DNA of 14,749 nucleotides from RGIG8597 sp045133795 (GTDB lineage: Bacteria > Spirochaetota > GWE2-31-10): positions 1-14,749 of the forward strand of contig JBGUUT010000030.1 of the NCBI GenBank assembly GCA_045133795.1, in the 5' to 3' direction. A program made the translations under genes and the position numbers. Every line of letters begins with the position of its first letter. Position 1 is the first letter of the stretch. The notes under the pieces were generated by a model that saw only the letters and a list, made by a program, of their open reading frames with translations, was not told where the DNA came from and did not search any database. Below are positions 7,318 to 14,749 of the stretch, in pieces.

Positions 7318-8982
7318 ATGTCATCACTTGAAGAAATAAAGAAAAAACTAAATATTGAAAGTATGGACGAAGCTACCAGAAAAGAGATGTTTAATAAATT
7401 TATAGAAGGCGGCGGCGAAGTCATTAAAGAAAAGCACGGTCCAAAGATTATGCAATTCAATCGAGATAAACAAATAGAGTTTAATGAGAAAATTAATACT
7501 AATAAAATAGAATTAGAACGAAAATATTCTAAAAAAAATGAGAAGAAATCTAAGAACAACACCGAAAAAAATAAGAAAAGAGCGACAAAATATCCTTTTT
7601 CAATCTTTTTGAAAGGGATTTTCAAAGGTTTCTTTACTATAAACGGAAATTTTAACCGCAAATACATTTACAATATCGAAAAAAACTTCGTAGAAACTAT
7701 CAGTTCATTGAGTAATTGTGCCAAAATGATTGTTTTATTGGAAAATGATGAAAAATGGAAAATGGTTGAATATTTAAATGCAAAGTTTCCGTTTGCATAT
7801 GAATTGATGTTGAGAATTTATGATTTGTATAAACCGGACAATATTCAGGATATAAAAAATTATTTTGTAAAAGAAAAAAAAATTCAATGCGGAAGTATTA
7901 TTTCAAAAATAAAGCTCCTGTACAAGGAACTGCTTATTATTTTACCTTTCTGGGAAACTAATAAAAATACACTTTGGGAAGCTTTGAATTATTATGAAAA
8001 AATGTCACAAAAGCGTTTACCTATCAGTAAACAAATAATTGAAAAGCATTTTGATCAATTATTTTATTACTATCTACCTTTAATACATATTACAATGCAA
8101 TACAATTTTGGTGAAGTCGTACCTTTTGAAGTTTCGGCAATGAAAAGATTCGCAGGGATTTCGGAAGAAGAGGACTTGGGAATATATACCGGTCAATTGG
8201 ATTACGAAAAAGAAAGCTACATTCAAGAAAAAGAGCGTGAAAAAGAAGAACAACGCAAAAAATTACAAGAGACCGTAGAACAAAAGGAAATGGAAAAGAT
8301 TCCGCCATATATTCAGAAAGGTCTGAAATTAATTGATGAATTACTGGAAAAAAAAGAAACTACATTAAAAAATGATAAAAATGCATCATTATTTGAACCT
8401 GAGGAAAAAATGCAAATCCTTTACGTTCTTTTAAATGAGTTTGAACGTCATTATGCTTTTTTATTGACTACAAGCCAGTTGAAATTGACTTCTCGATTAG
8501 AAAGCGGTGTTCGTACCGATATCAGAGCGGAGTTTGATGATGAATTTATGTCTTATAACAGTATTATCAACTATCAAAATGAATATATAGAGTTATTGCA
8601 AGAATTGACTGCGACAACTGTTGAATTACAAAATAATCCAATTCAACAGCAAATAAAAGTAAGTGCCATAAATGTAAAAAGAGCGACTATATTAAATAAC
8701 ATAAAAACGATGACAGCAGACTTTTTCTTGAAATTTTCAAAAACACTGCAAAAGTTAATAAACGATTACAAAAATGAAGAGAGAAAATTACTTCAAAATC
8801 CCGAAGAACCACTTGATTTTCAGCTCAGTCGTGGTAAAAATCGCTTTGATAAATTACCGGCCATAAAAGCTGTTGTTGCCGCTTATAGTTTTTCGGCAGC
8901 CCTGCACTATTACATGGTATATTCTAATTTTAGTCAACGCGGTCTTTATCTTGAAACAGAAGACAACAAAGGAAATAAATAA
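7318..8982 (+). CDS. 554-aa conserved-looking protein of unknown function
   Basis: I do not recognise a named family. No signal peptide is present. The N-terminus has a motif of the form DEATRKEMFNKFIEGGGEVI (17-36), then a lysine-rich, probably disordered stretch (~62-92). Residues ~93-290 are a helical, aromatic-rich region (FYYYLPLIHITM). A highly charged coiled coil spans ~295-328. A second helical region (~330-530) ends with a hydrophobic, tyrosine-rich segment (AVVAAYSFSAALHYYMVY). The start is well supported by AAGGAG at 7307-7312, 5 nt before ATG. It lies 36 nt after the phosphatase gene and only 3 nt before ftsI, in the same frame. Its fixed place between a signalling phosphatase and a septal transpeptidase suggests a cytoplasmic structural or scaffolding role in envelope growth, but this is inference from position alone. 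Confidence 0.85.
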   Translation: MSSLEEIKKKLNIESMDEATRKEMFNKFIEGGGEVIKEKHGPKIMQFNRDKQIEFNEKINTNKIELERKYSKKNEKKSKNNTEKNKKRATKYPFSIFLKGIFKGFFTINGNFNRKYIYNIEKNFVETISSLSNCAKMIVLLENDEKWKMVEYLNAKFPFAYELMLRIYDLYKPDNIQDIKNYFVKEKKIQCGSIISKIKLLYKELLIILPFWETNKNTLWEALNYYEKMSQKRLPISKQIIEKHFDQLFYYYLPLIHITMQYNFGEVVPFEVSAMKRFAGISEEEDLGIYTGQLDYEKESYIQEKEREKEEQRKKLQETVEQKEMEKIPPYIQKGLKLIDELLEKKETTLKNDKNASLFEPEEKMQILYVLLNEFERHYAFLLTTSQLKLTSRLESGVRTDIRAEFDDEFMSYNSIINYQNEYIELLQELTATTVELQNNPIQQQIKVSAINVKRATILNNIKTMTADFFLKFSKTLQKLINDYKNEERKLLQNPEEPLDFQLSRGKNRFDKLPAIKAVVAAYSFSAALHYYMVYSNFSQRGLYLETEDNKGNK

Positions 8983-8985
8983 ATC

Positions 8986-10872
8986 GTGGAAAATCTGGGA
9001 GTATCATTTCATAGGATTCGTGTATTACTTATAATTTTTTTGGTTGTTTCAATTTTGCTTTCTGTCAGAATTATTTATTTAACTACCGTACCTATCGAAA
9101 GCTACACTTTTATAAATAATTCTCGCAATGTTGTAGTAAAACGTGGTGATATCGTTGACTGTAATAACAGAATCTTAGCTGCAAATGATGAACTATATTC
9201 TATATATGTAAATCCAGAGCAAATTGTAAAAACAGAAATAACTTCAATTTCTTCGCAATTATCAAATTTACTGTCAATTGATGTAGATTTAGTCAGACAA
9301 AAACTCTCATCAAAAAAAAGTTTTATTTGGTTAAAACGTCAGATAACACCTAAAGAATATGAAAAAGTTAAGGAATTAGATATAAAAGGTGTTTATGCAA
9401 CAAAAGAATATAAACGAGTTTATCCTAATGCAACATTAGCTTCTCATATTTTGGGTTTTTGCAATATCGATAATGAAGGTATCGAAGGCGTAGAAAAAAC
9501 CATGAATAAATACCTGAAACATGATAATGATAATGACTTTAACGATAAATCTCGTATTTCTAATGGTTATAACATCCAATTGACTATAGATTCATCCGTT
9601 CAGGCAATGGCGGAAAAAGCATTAAATAAACATGCTTCAGATATCGGAGCAGAATCCGGCTGTTTAGTTTTACTAGACGGTAAAACCGGGGAAGTTGTAG
9701 CTTTAGCAAATTATCCGGATTATAACCCTAATTATTACAACAAATATTCGCAAGAGAATTTCAGAAATAATGCCATTTTTTATCAGTTTGAACCCGGCAG
9801 TGTATTTAAAGTATTCACTATGGCAGGGATGATTGCGAACGGCGGCGTAGATTTAGAAACTCTATATTTTTGTAATCGCGTATATTCTGATGGTTTTGAC
9901 AGCGTGAAATGTACCGGAAGACACGGTTATATTGATTTAGGCGGTTTGTTTAAAACTTCTTGTAACGTTGCAACATTACAAGCTGCAGAAACTATCAATA
10001 AAACTGATTTGTATTACTATTTAAAAGCATTTGGTTTTGGAGAAACGACTGATGTCGAGCTTCCGGGTGAGCAACAAGGTGTAATTCGTTCGCCGGAACG
10101 TTGGACTCGTCGTTCTATGTTGGCTGTTCCGATAGGTCAAGAAGTAAGTACAAATGCAATGCAAATTGTTCAAGCAGCAACTACCCTTGTCAATGACGGA
10201 CAACTTATGCGTGCACATTTAGTTCGTCATATTTACGATAATAACGGAAAGATTATAAAAACAAATTCACCTAAAGTCATAAGACGTGTTCTTCCCGAAG
10301 GACTTGCAAAAGATGTTGTTTTAGCAATGGGAAAATCTACGGATGAAATCGGAGGTTCCGTAAAGCGATTAAAAGTTGATGGAATAAACTTCGCTGCAAA
10401 ATCTGGAACGGCACAAATGTATGATGCAGAAAATCAAAGATATTCAACTGTCGAAGTAAGTTCTTCTATTCTTGCCGTTTTCCCTATGGAAGAACCGCGT
10501 TATATTGTTTATACAGTATTGCACCGTCCAAAATCAGAGGTTACATGGGGCGGTGTTATATGTTCGTATCTTTTAAACGATTTTATTTCTTCATTCAGCG
10601 GTTATTTGGACATTTATCCTCCGGCATTTTCAGTTGAAGCAAATAAAATTTTAAAAGACAATACCGTTAATTGTTACAAAAGAATATCAAGTTTACCTGC
10701 TCAACTTCCGGATTTACGAGGAATTTCTGCCGGTGATGCATGTGATATTTTATCAGAAGTAAATGTTCATGTTTATTCTTACGGAACTGGTAAAATATAT
10801 CGTCAAGAACCTGCTGCGGGAACAACTTTGGAAAATGATGATACTGTAAAATTGTACTTGAAGGAAAATTAA
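8986..10872 (+). CDS. ftsI: class B penicillin-binding protein (FtsI type) with PASTA domain
   Basis: Peptidoglycan DD-transpeptidase that cross-links septal cell wall and is the target of beta-lactams. It has a short cytoplasmic N-terminus, one membrane anchor (~11-33), a dimerisation/pedestal domain (~47-180) and a transpeptidase domain (~195-540). The active-site motifs are complete: SVFK (Ser272 nucleophile, Lys275), SCN (325-327) and KSGT (472-475). A single PASTA domain (~572-627) closes the protein, and EPGSVFK fits FtsI/SpoVD better than PBP2. The usual DRNG of the pedestal is DCNN (58-61). The start must be GTG at 8986: the in-frame TAA of the upstream gene lies two codons before it and the only codon between is ATC. 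The ribosome site AAGGA is 12 nt upstream, so initiation may rely on coupling. It is not in a dcw cluster here. Confidence 0.9.
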   Translation: MENLGVSFHRIRVLLIIFLVVSILLSVRIIYLTTVPIESYTFINNSRNVVVKRGDIVDCNNRILAANDELYSIYVNPEQIVKTEITSISSQLSNLLSIDVDLVRQKLSSKKSFIWLKRQITPKEYEKVKELDIKGVYATKEYKRVYPNATLASHILGFCNIDNEGIEGVEKTMNKYLKHDNDNDFNDKSRISNGYNIQLTIDSSVQAMAEKALNKHASDIGAESGCLVLLDGKTGEVVALANYPDYNPNYYNKYSQENFRNNAIFYQFEPGSVFKVFTMAGMIANGGVDLETLYFCNRVYSDGFDSVKCTGRHGYIDLGGLFKTSCNVATLQAAETINKTDLYYYLKAFGFGETTDVELPGEQQGVIRSPERWTRRSMLAVPIGQEVSTNAMQIVQAATTLVNDGQLMRAHLVRHIYDNNGKIIKTNSPKVIRRVLPEGLAKDVVLAMGKSTDEIGGSVKRLKVDGINFAAKSGTAQMYDAENQRYSTVEVSSSILAVFPMEEPRYIVYTVLHRPKSEVTWGGVICSYLLNDFISSFSGYLDIYPPAFSVEANKILKDNTVNCYKRISSLPAQLPDLRGISAGDACDILSEVNVHVYSYGTGKIYRQEPAAGTTLENDDTVKLYLKEN

Positions 10873-10873
10873 T

Positions 10874-12739
10874 ATGAATGAAAGTGCAAATTCTATATTT
10901 GCTAAAAACTTTGCGGCATTTTCGAAATTATACGATACGTCAAAGTTTAAAACTGAGAGTTTTTATACTTTAGAAGATACAAAAAGCGGACATAAAACAT
11001 ACAAACATGATAATGTATATATTCATTCAAAATATGACCCTATAAAAGAAGCAAAACGTTCTGTTCAACTTCTTTTGGAGAATAAAGAAGATGTAGACGT
11101 TTATATTTTGTTCGGATGTGGTTTAGGCTATGTTATGAATGAGTTATATAATCAGATTCTTGCCGACAATCCAAAGCAAATAAAACCATATATTATTTGT
11201 ATTGAAAATGATTCAAAAACATTTATGACAGCCATGCAATGTACGGATATGTCGGATATTCTGAATAATTCAAACGTAAAAATCTTTATTGAAACGCCGA
11301 AAGATGTAATCGGAAGTTTTCTTCAAAACATTCCGACAAAAAGACTTCGTTATTATTATCATCGTCCTCTTTATACTTTCGGAGAAAGTTATTTCAAAGA
11401 AGTTCAAAATTACATCAATTATGTTTTGGACAGAAAGGACATGAACAGTGCCACTTTGATTCGTTTTCAAAAGATTTGGGCGAGAAACATAATTTTTAAT
11501 ACTCCATACTACCCTTTTGCGGGAAAAATCGAATCATTGAAAAATATAGCCAAAGGTTGCAATGCTGTTGTAATTGCCGGCGGTCCTACGTTGGAGCAAA
11601 TGATTCCGTATATAAAAAAAGAGCGTGAAAATCTCATATTAGTTGCGGTTGACACAGCATACAAATATTTGCGAACTCATGAAATAACTCCGGAAATTGT
11701 CGTAAGTGTAGACCCTCAATATTGGAATTATAAATATCTTGAAAATGAAACTCTTGAAAATTCGATATTAGTTACCGACCCATCGGCATATTTTAAAATC
11801 TTCAGAAATGTACCGACTGAAAGAATTTTTACCGGAAACTCTTTGTTTGAACTAACCGGCTATTTTATGAAAAACGAAAATCGCGGAACTTTAGCGGCCG
11901 GCGGTTCCGTTGCAACGACAGCTTTTGATATCGCTCGCTTAATAGGTGCCGAAAAAATTATTTTAGCAGGACTTGATTTAGGATTTCCCGGACGAAATAC
12001 GCATTTTAAAGGTGCTTTTTTTGAAAATAATTTTATTTCTACCGGAAATTATTCAAATAATGCAGACCAGAAATCCTTTCATTATTTAATGCATACCGGA
12101 GAGCTTCCGTTGACAAAATCAACAAACGGAAAACCGATAATTACAGACCCTAAAATGATTTTATTTCGCAGATGGATGGAACGTGAAATTGCATTGACGA
12201 ATGCTCCTGTTTTATTACCGAATCTGGGCGGTTCATATATCGAGGGCTGTAAAATAATAGAATTGTCTGAATTGCCGTGTACAAAAAACAATACGGGAAA
12301 TTATAGAATACAAATTGACAGTATTATAAATGAAAATATAAAGAATCAAATTACGAACAAAATAACCGACCAAATGATGATTTTTACTAAAATGTCAAAA
12401 ATTATAGCGGAAGAATCTGAAAAGATTTTGAAACTGATTCCGGAAAACGGAAATATGCCGCAAAATAAAATAAGCGAATTTGATAAACGGCAAAAAGATT
12501 TGATGAGTGAATCGGAAAAAAACAGAGTTTTAAATATTGTTTCATCTTCTGCACAAAACATTCTTTTGGCAATTATGGAAAATGTTTCATATTCGGAAGA
12601 TTCAGAAAAATCTATTTGGCTAAAAATTCGCAAGCTCTACGAAGCAATTAATGAAATGTCTATTTTTTATGAAAGAAATTTTCAAAAAGTATTAAAGATA
12701 ATGCCGGTATTACCGAAGATAAAATCAGATGTTTTATAG
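10874..12739 (+). CDS. DUF115 / MptE-like protein, motility accessory factor (Maf) related
   Basis: A 621-aa protein with a central DUF115 domain (~218-400), shared by archaeal MptE-like pyrophosphokinases and bacterial motility accessory factors that transfer nonulosonic-type sugars to flagellin. Visible motifs are AVVIAGGPTLE (231-241), SVDPQYWNY (278-286), AAGGSVATTA (341-350) and AGLDLGFPG (365-373) followed by Thr-His. The N-terminal part carries a Rossmann-like FGCGLGY (80-86), as in Maf proteins. Residues ~470-621 are helical and charged. No signal peptide is present, so it acts in the cytoplasm. It starts 1 nt after the ftsI stop, with AAGGA 8 nt upstream, and is the last gene before a strong terminator. 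Flagellin glycosylation is the best guess in a spirochaete, but other glycan or envelope roles remain open. Confidence 0.82.
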   Translation: MNESANSIFAKNFAAFSKLYDTSKFKTESFYTLEDTKSGHKTYKHDNVYIHSKYDPIKEAKRSVQLLLENKEDVDVYILFGCGLGYVMNELYNQILADNPKQIKPYIICIENDSKTFMTAMQCTDMSDILNNSNVKIFIETPKDVIGSFLQNIPTKRLRYYYHRPLYTFGESYFKEVQNYINYVLDRKDMNSATLIRFQKIWARNIIFNTPYYPFAGKIESLKNIAKGCNAVVIAGGPTLEQMIPYIKKERENLILVAVDTAYKYLRTHEITPEIVVSVDPQYWNYKYLENETLENSILVTDPSAYFKIFRNVPTERIFTGNSLFELTGYFMKNENRGTLAAGGSVATTAFDIARLIGAEKIILAGLDLGFPGRNTHFKGAFFENNFISTGNYSNNADQKSFHYLMHTGELPLTKSTNGKPIITDPKMILFRRWMEREIALTNAPVLLPNLGGSYIEGCKIIELSELPCTKNNTGNYRIQIDSIINENIKNQITNKITDQMMIFTKMSKIIAEESEKILKLIPENGNMPQNKISEFDKRQKDLMSESEKNRVLNIVSSSAQNILLAIMENVSYSEDSEKSIWLKIRKLYEAINEMSIFYERNFQKVLKIMPVLPKIKSDVL

Positions 12740-12740
12740 A

Positions 12741-12762
12741 TAATTACCCTCCCAAGTAATTA
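12741..12762 (+). ncRNA. hairpin with C-rich loop in the 3' UTR (possible sRNA element)
   Basis: TAATTAC (12741-12747) and GTAATTA (12756-12762) make a perfect 7-bp stem presenting the loop CCTCCCAA. It begins 1 nt past the stop of the DUF115 gene and is followed ~10 nt later by an intrinsic terminator. A CU-rich loop of this kind is the seed of some small RNAs that block Shine-Dalgarno sites. Whether a separate RNA exists is not shown. Confidence 0.3.
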
Positions 12763-12767
12763 ATCAG

Positions 12768-12802
12768 AAAGGTGGAACGTGTAACAGCGTTCCATTTTTT
12801 TT
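12768..12802 (+). terminator. intrinsic terminator of the phosphatase-ftsI-DUF115 operon
   Basis: TGGAACG (12773-12779) and CGTTCCA (12788-12794) form a 7-bp stem around an 8-nt loop, followed by eight T residues (12795-12802). Upstream AAAGG can extend the stem into the T run. This is a classical Rho-independent terminator. Confidence 0.9.
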
Positions 12803-12838
12803 GCCCTTTTTAATTTAATTATAATTTTTTTTCTATAC

Positions 12839-12868
12839 TTGACCTACCATATATTGAAATGTTAAAAC
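12839..12868 (+). promoter_or_regulatory. promoter for the rsbV-like / LysM operon
   Basis: TTGACC (12839-12844) matches the -35 consensus at 5 of 6 bases. After 18 nt comes TAAAAC (12863-12868), 4 of 6, preceded by TG one base upstream as in extended -10 promoters. It lies between a terminator and the next ATG, as expected, with a start near 12875. Confidence 0.5.
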
Positions 12869-12898
12869 TCTATATATTTTCATGTCAGGACAGAAAAA

Positions 12899-13237
12899 AT
12901 GCAAATAACCAGTTATATTAAAAATGATAATATTTTTATTGTTAAATTAAGTGGTGAAGTTGATCTTTATAATGCAAATAAACTCAAAGATAATATATTT
13001 ACTCATTTGAGAAATTCAACAGCAAGAAAAGTTATTATAAATTTAGATGAAGTTACTTATATCGATTCTACGGGAATAGGAACTTTGATTTCAGTAAAAC
13101 AAATGATTTCCGGTGCTAACGGAGAACTTCGTTTAATCCATGTAACAAATTCTGTAAAAAAAATCTTTGAACTTACAAAATTAAATATGTTATTTAAAAT
13201 ATTAGATGATGAAGAAGCTGCTATAGCATCGTTCTAA
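12899..13237 (+). CDS. STAS-domain anti-sigma factor antagonist (RsbV/SpoIIAA type)
   Basis: A 112-aa single STAS domain of the normal anti-anti-sigma length. In partner switching the unphosphorylated form binds an anti-sigma kinase and frees its sigma factor or other target; phosphorylation by the kinase breaks this, and a SpoIIE-type phosphatase restores it. The family motif is clear: NLDEVTYIDSTGIGTLI, with the phosphorylatable Ser57 following Asp56. The N-terminal strand GEVDLYNA (19-26) also fits. AGGA at 12887-12890 lies 8 nt before the ATG. No RsbW-like kinase or sigma factor is encoded in the window, so the output is unknown. It has its own promoter after the preceding operon's terminator and shares a transcript with the LysM lipoprotein gene 36 nt downstream. 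Confidence 0.92.
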   Translation: MQITSYIKNDNIFIVKLSGEVDLYNANKLKDNIFTHLRNSTARKVIINLDEVTYIDSTGIGTLISVKQMISGANGELRLIHVTNSVKKIFELTKLNMLFKILDDEEAAIASF

Positions 13238-13273
13238 TTTATTTATAAAGTGTTTTTTAAGGAGTATTAATAA

Positions 13274-14653
13274 ATGAAAAAAGTGTATCTCAATGTATTT
13301 TCGACTTTTTTAGTTTTTATGCTTTTAGTATGTTTTTCATGTAAAAAATCAGCTCCCGAAGTCGTAGAAGAAACCCCGACTGAATCGGTACAACAAGAAG
13401 CTGAACCGGAGGTTACTACAGAAGAAGAACCTGTAAAAGAAGAGCCGGTTATCGAACAGAAAAAAGAAAAAATCAGTGAAACTCAATTTAAAGAAATTGA
13501 AGATTTAATTGCAAAAGCTAAAGAAGCACAAGCAGATATCTATGACAAAGAAAATTTCTTAAATGCAAAAGATTATTTAAATAAAGCAAAAGCAGCAAAC
13601 GAAACAGACCCGGAAAAAGCTGCTGAGTATTTAAATCAAGCACGTAAATATGCAGAAGACGCTTATTATAATGCATACAAAGCCAGAGCGTTAGAGAAAA
13701 AACAAGAAGCAGATAGATTAATCAGCGATTTGAAAGCCGGCGGAATTGAAATTACAAATAAAGAACAATTTGATGAAGCCATGAATCCTTATAATGAGGG
13801 AACAACATTCTTTGATGAAGAAAACTACCCTTCTTCATACGCCAAATATGCAGAATCTGTAGATAAATTAAAAGAATTATCTGCTATTCAAAAGAAAATG
13901 CGTCAGGAATCAGAGTCAAAAATTAAATATATCCAAAGTTTAATCAAAAAAGCTGAAAAACTCGGAGCCGCAACTTATGCACCCGATGAATTAGGCAGTG
14001 CAAAGGAAAACTTAAACAACGGAATCCAACAATATAAAGATTTTAGCTTTGATGATTCAAAAGCTTCGTTGGAACAAGCTGAAAAAGATGCAATTGCAGC
14101 TATTGATAAAACAAATAAAGCTCTTGCTGAAAAGAAACGTTTAGAAGCACTCAAAGCAATCAGAAAAGCAGGAAAATCTCTTGAAAAAGCAGCCGGAAAA
14201 GAAACTTTAAAAAACGGTAAAGCTCAAAAATCTATGGATTATCAATTTGAATTTGAAGAGGACGTTGAAATTAATGAAGGTAACGCACCTAAAATTGAAA
14301 ATTCAGTAGAAGAAATGCCACTTTCTTCTTATCAAAAGATTCTTGAAAAAGCTGTAGATTATATTGAAAAAGCGAAGGAAGCATATTACAAAGCAGATTA
14401 TGATATGGCAATTAAATATGCTGAAATTGCACAAAGAATAGCTGATTCTTATTCCGGAGTCGGAATAAAAACTTATTATACCGTAAAATTAGACACTCAA
14501 AGACGTGATTGTTTATGGAGAATATCGGAATATAGCTTTATTTATAACAATCCGTTTTATTGGCCTATGATTTGGAAAACAAATAAAGATGCTATTTTAA
14601 CACCGGATTTGATTTATCCCGGACAAGTATTTGCAATTCCGGAATTAGACTAA
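13274..14653 (+). CDS. LysM-domain lipoprotein with repeated helical units
   Basis: A 459-aa envelope protein. The hydrophobic leader ends in CFSC, with Cys23 as the probable acylation site; the box is loose but acceptable for spirochaetes. An acidic Pro/Glu-rich linker (25-67) follows. Residues ~75-395 hold a repeated helical unit of ~60-75 residues (start points near 78, 149 and 223, a partial copy near 355), each with a pattern like A...GA..Y....l..Ak..L......y..a....A...A, resembling DUF4398/TPR-like arrays. The C-terminus (~401-457) is a LysM domain (DCLWRISEY, then WPMIWKTNKD and YPGQVFAIP), which binds peptidoglycan glycan strands. It probably tethers a lipid-anchored helical rod to the cell wall. 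The start is set by AAGGAG at 13259-13264, 9 nt upstream. It is expressed with the STAS gene and ended by its own terminator. Confidence 0.88.
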   Translation: MKKVYLNVFSTFLVFMLLVCFSCKKSAPEVVEETPTESVQQEAEPEVTTEEEPVKEEPVIEQKKEKISETQFKEIEDLIAKAKEAQADIYDKENFLNAKDYLNKAKAANETDPEKAAEYLNQARKYAEDAYYNAYKARALEKKQEADRLISDLKAGGIEITNKEQFDEAMNPYNEGTTFFDEENYPSSYAKYAESVDKLKELSAIQKKMRQESESKIKYIQSLIKKAEKLGAATYAPDELGSAKENLNNGIQQYKDFSFDDSKASLEQAEKDAIAAIDKTNKALAEKKRLEALKAIRKAGKSLEKAAGKETLKNGKAQKSMDYQFEFEEDVEINEGNAPKIENSVEEMPLSSYQKILEKAVDYIEKAKEAYYKADYDMAIKYAEIAQRIADSYSGVGIKTYYTVKLDTQRRDCLWRISEYSFIYNNPFYWPMIWKTNKDAILTPDLIYPGQVFAIPELD

Positions 14654-14660
14654 ACTATAG

Positions 14661-14689
14661 AAAAGGAAGTTGATATACTTCCTTTTTTT
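14661..14689 (+). terminator. intrinsic terminator of the rsbV-like / LysM operon
   Basis: AAAAGGAAGT (14661-14670) and ACTTCCTTTT (14677-14686) form a 10-bp stem with a 6-nt loop, running into seven T residues (14683-14689). It lies 7 nt after the LysM gene stop. Confidence 0.9.
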
Positions 14690-14698
14690 ATTCCTATA

Positions 14699-14740
14699 AC
14701 ACACCGTTCGAGCTGTGGTGAGTGTACGCAGTACATGAAC
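14699..14740. other. GC-richer structured segment at the right edge, unassigned
   Basis: About half of the bases in 14701-14740 are G or C, against about 30% around it. ACACACC (14699-14705) can pair with GGT-ga-GTGT (14717-14725), and TGTAC-GCA-GTACA (14723-14735) is a perfect inverted repeat; the two overlap and may be alternatives. It could be the start of a dispersed repeat, an element end or an RNA gene. Too little is present to decide. Confidence 0.3.
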
Positions 14741-14749
14741 GAAATATTT

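Noticed and set aside
7278..7667. Minus-strand open frame of 129 codons opposite the start of the 554-aa gene
   Set aside because: It is rich in Phe, Ser and Leu as expected from the complement of a Lys-rich gene, has no good start context, and lies over a well-supported plus-strand gene.
12346..12633. Minus-strand open frame of 95 codons inside the DUF115 gene
   Set aside because: The plus-strand gene is supported by motifs and ribosome site. The antisense frame has low-complexity Phe/Ser/Ile content typical of a shadow.

Overview
The window looks like chromosomal DNA from a low-GC host-associated spirochaete, most likely a Treponema. This is inferred from gene content, not from any marker gene. 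The pointers are roughly 30% GC, secreted lipoproteins with relaxed lipoboxes, a DUF115/Maf-type protein beside a PASTA-carrying FtsI, a SpoIIE/RsbV partner-switching pair, and a compact potABC operon. No tRNA, rRNA, CRISPR array or complete mobile element was seen.

Left part, minus strand (1-5697). Two blocks read leftward. The first (transcribed first) is potA-potB-potC, a polyamine-type ABC importer whose genes overlap by 1-4 nt. It has a good sigma70-type promoter at 5881-5909 and a leader of about 175 nt. No potD substrate-binding gene follows; two inverted repeats do. The second block is a three-gene cassette. It holds a 398-aa cytoplasmic protein of unknown family with an internal duplication, a 371-aa leucine-rich-repeat lipoprotein, and the 5' part of a secreted protein. 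That last gene runs off the left edge inside an in-frame 12-bp tandem repeat encoding Val-Thr-Asp-Asp. This cassette is the most accessory-looking part of the window.

Middle, plus strand (6067-12802). Four closely spaced genes (1-36 nt apart) form an apparent operon: a PAS-SpoIIE PP2C phosphatase, a 554-aa protein of unknown function, a class B penicillin-binding protein (FtsI type, with a C-terminal PASTA domain), and a DUF115/MptE-like protein related to flagellar motility accessory factors. A strong intrinsic terminator ends it. A second hairpin with a CCUCCC loop lies between the last stop codon and the terminator.

Right part, plus strand (12839-14689). A separate promoter drives an RsbV-like STAS anti-anti-sigma factor and a lipoprotein with repeated helical units and a C-terminal LysM domain, closed by a second intrinsic terminator. 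The last ~50 bases are GC-richer, structured and unassigned.

Working together (inference): the phosphatase could dephosphorylate the STAS protein in a partner-switching circuit. Its genomic company (septal transpeptidase, LysM protein, DUF115 protein) suggests a link to cell envelope, division or flagellar control. No anti-sigma kinase (RsbW) is in the window.
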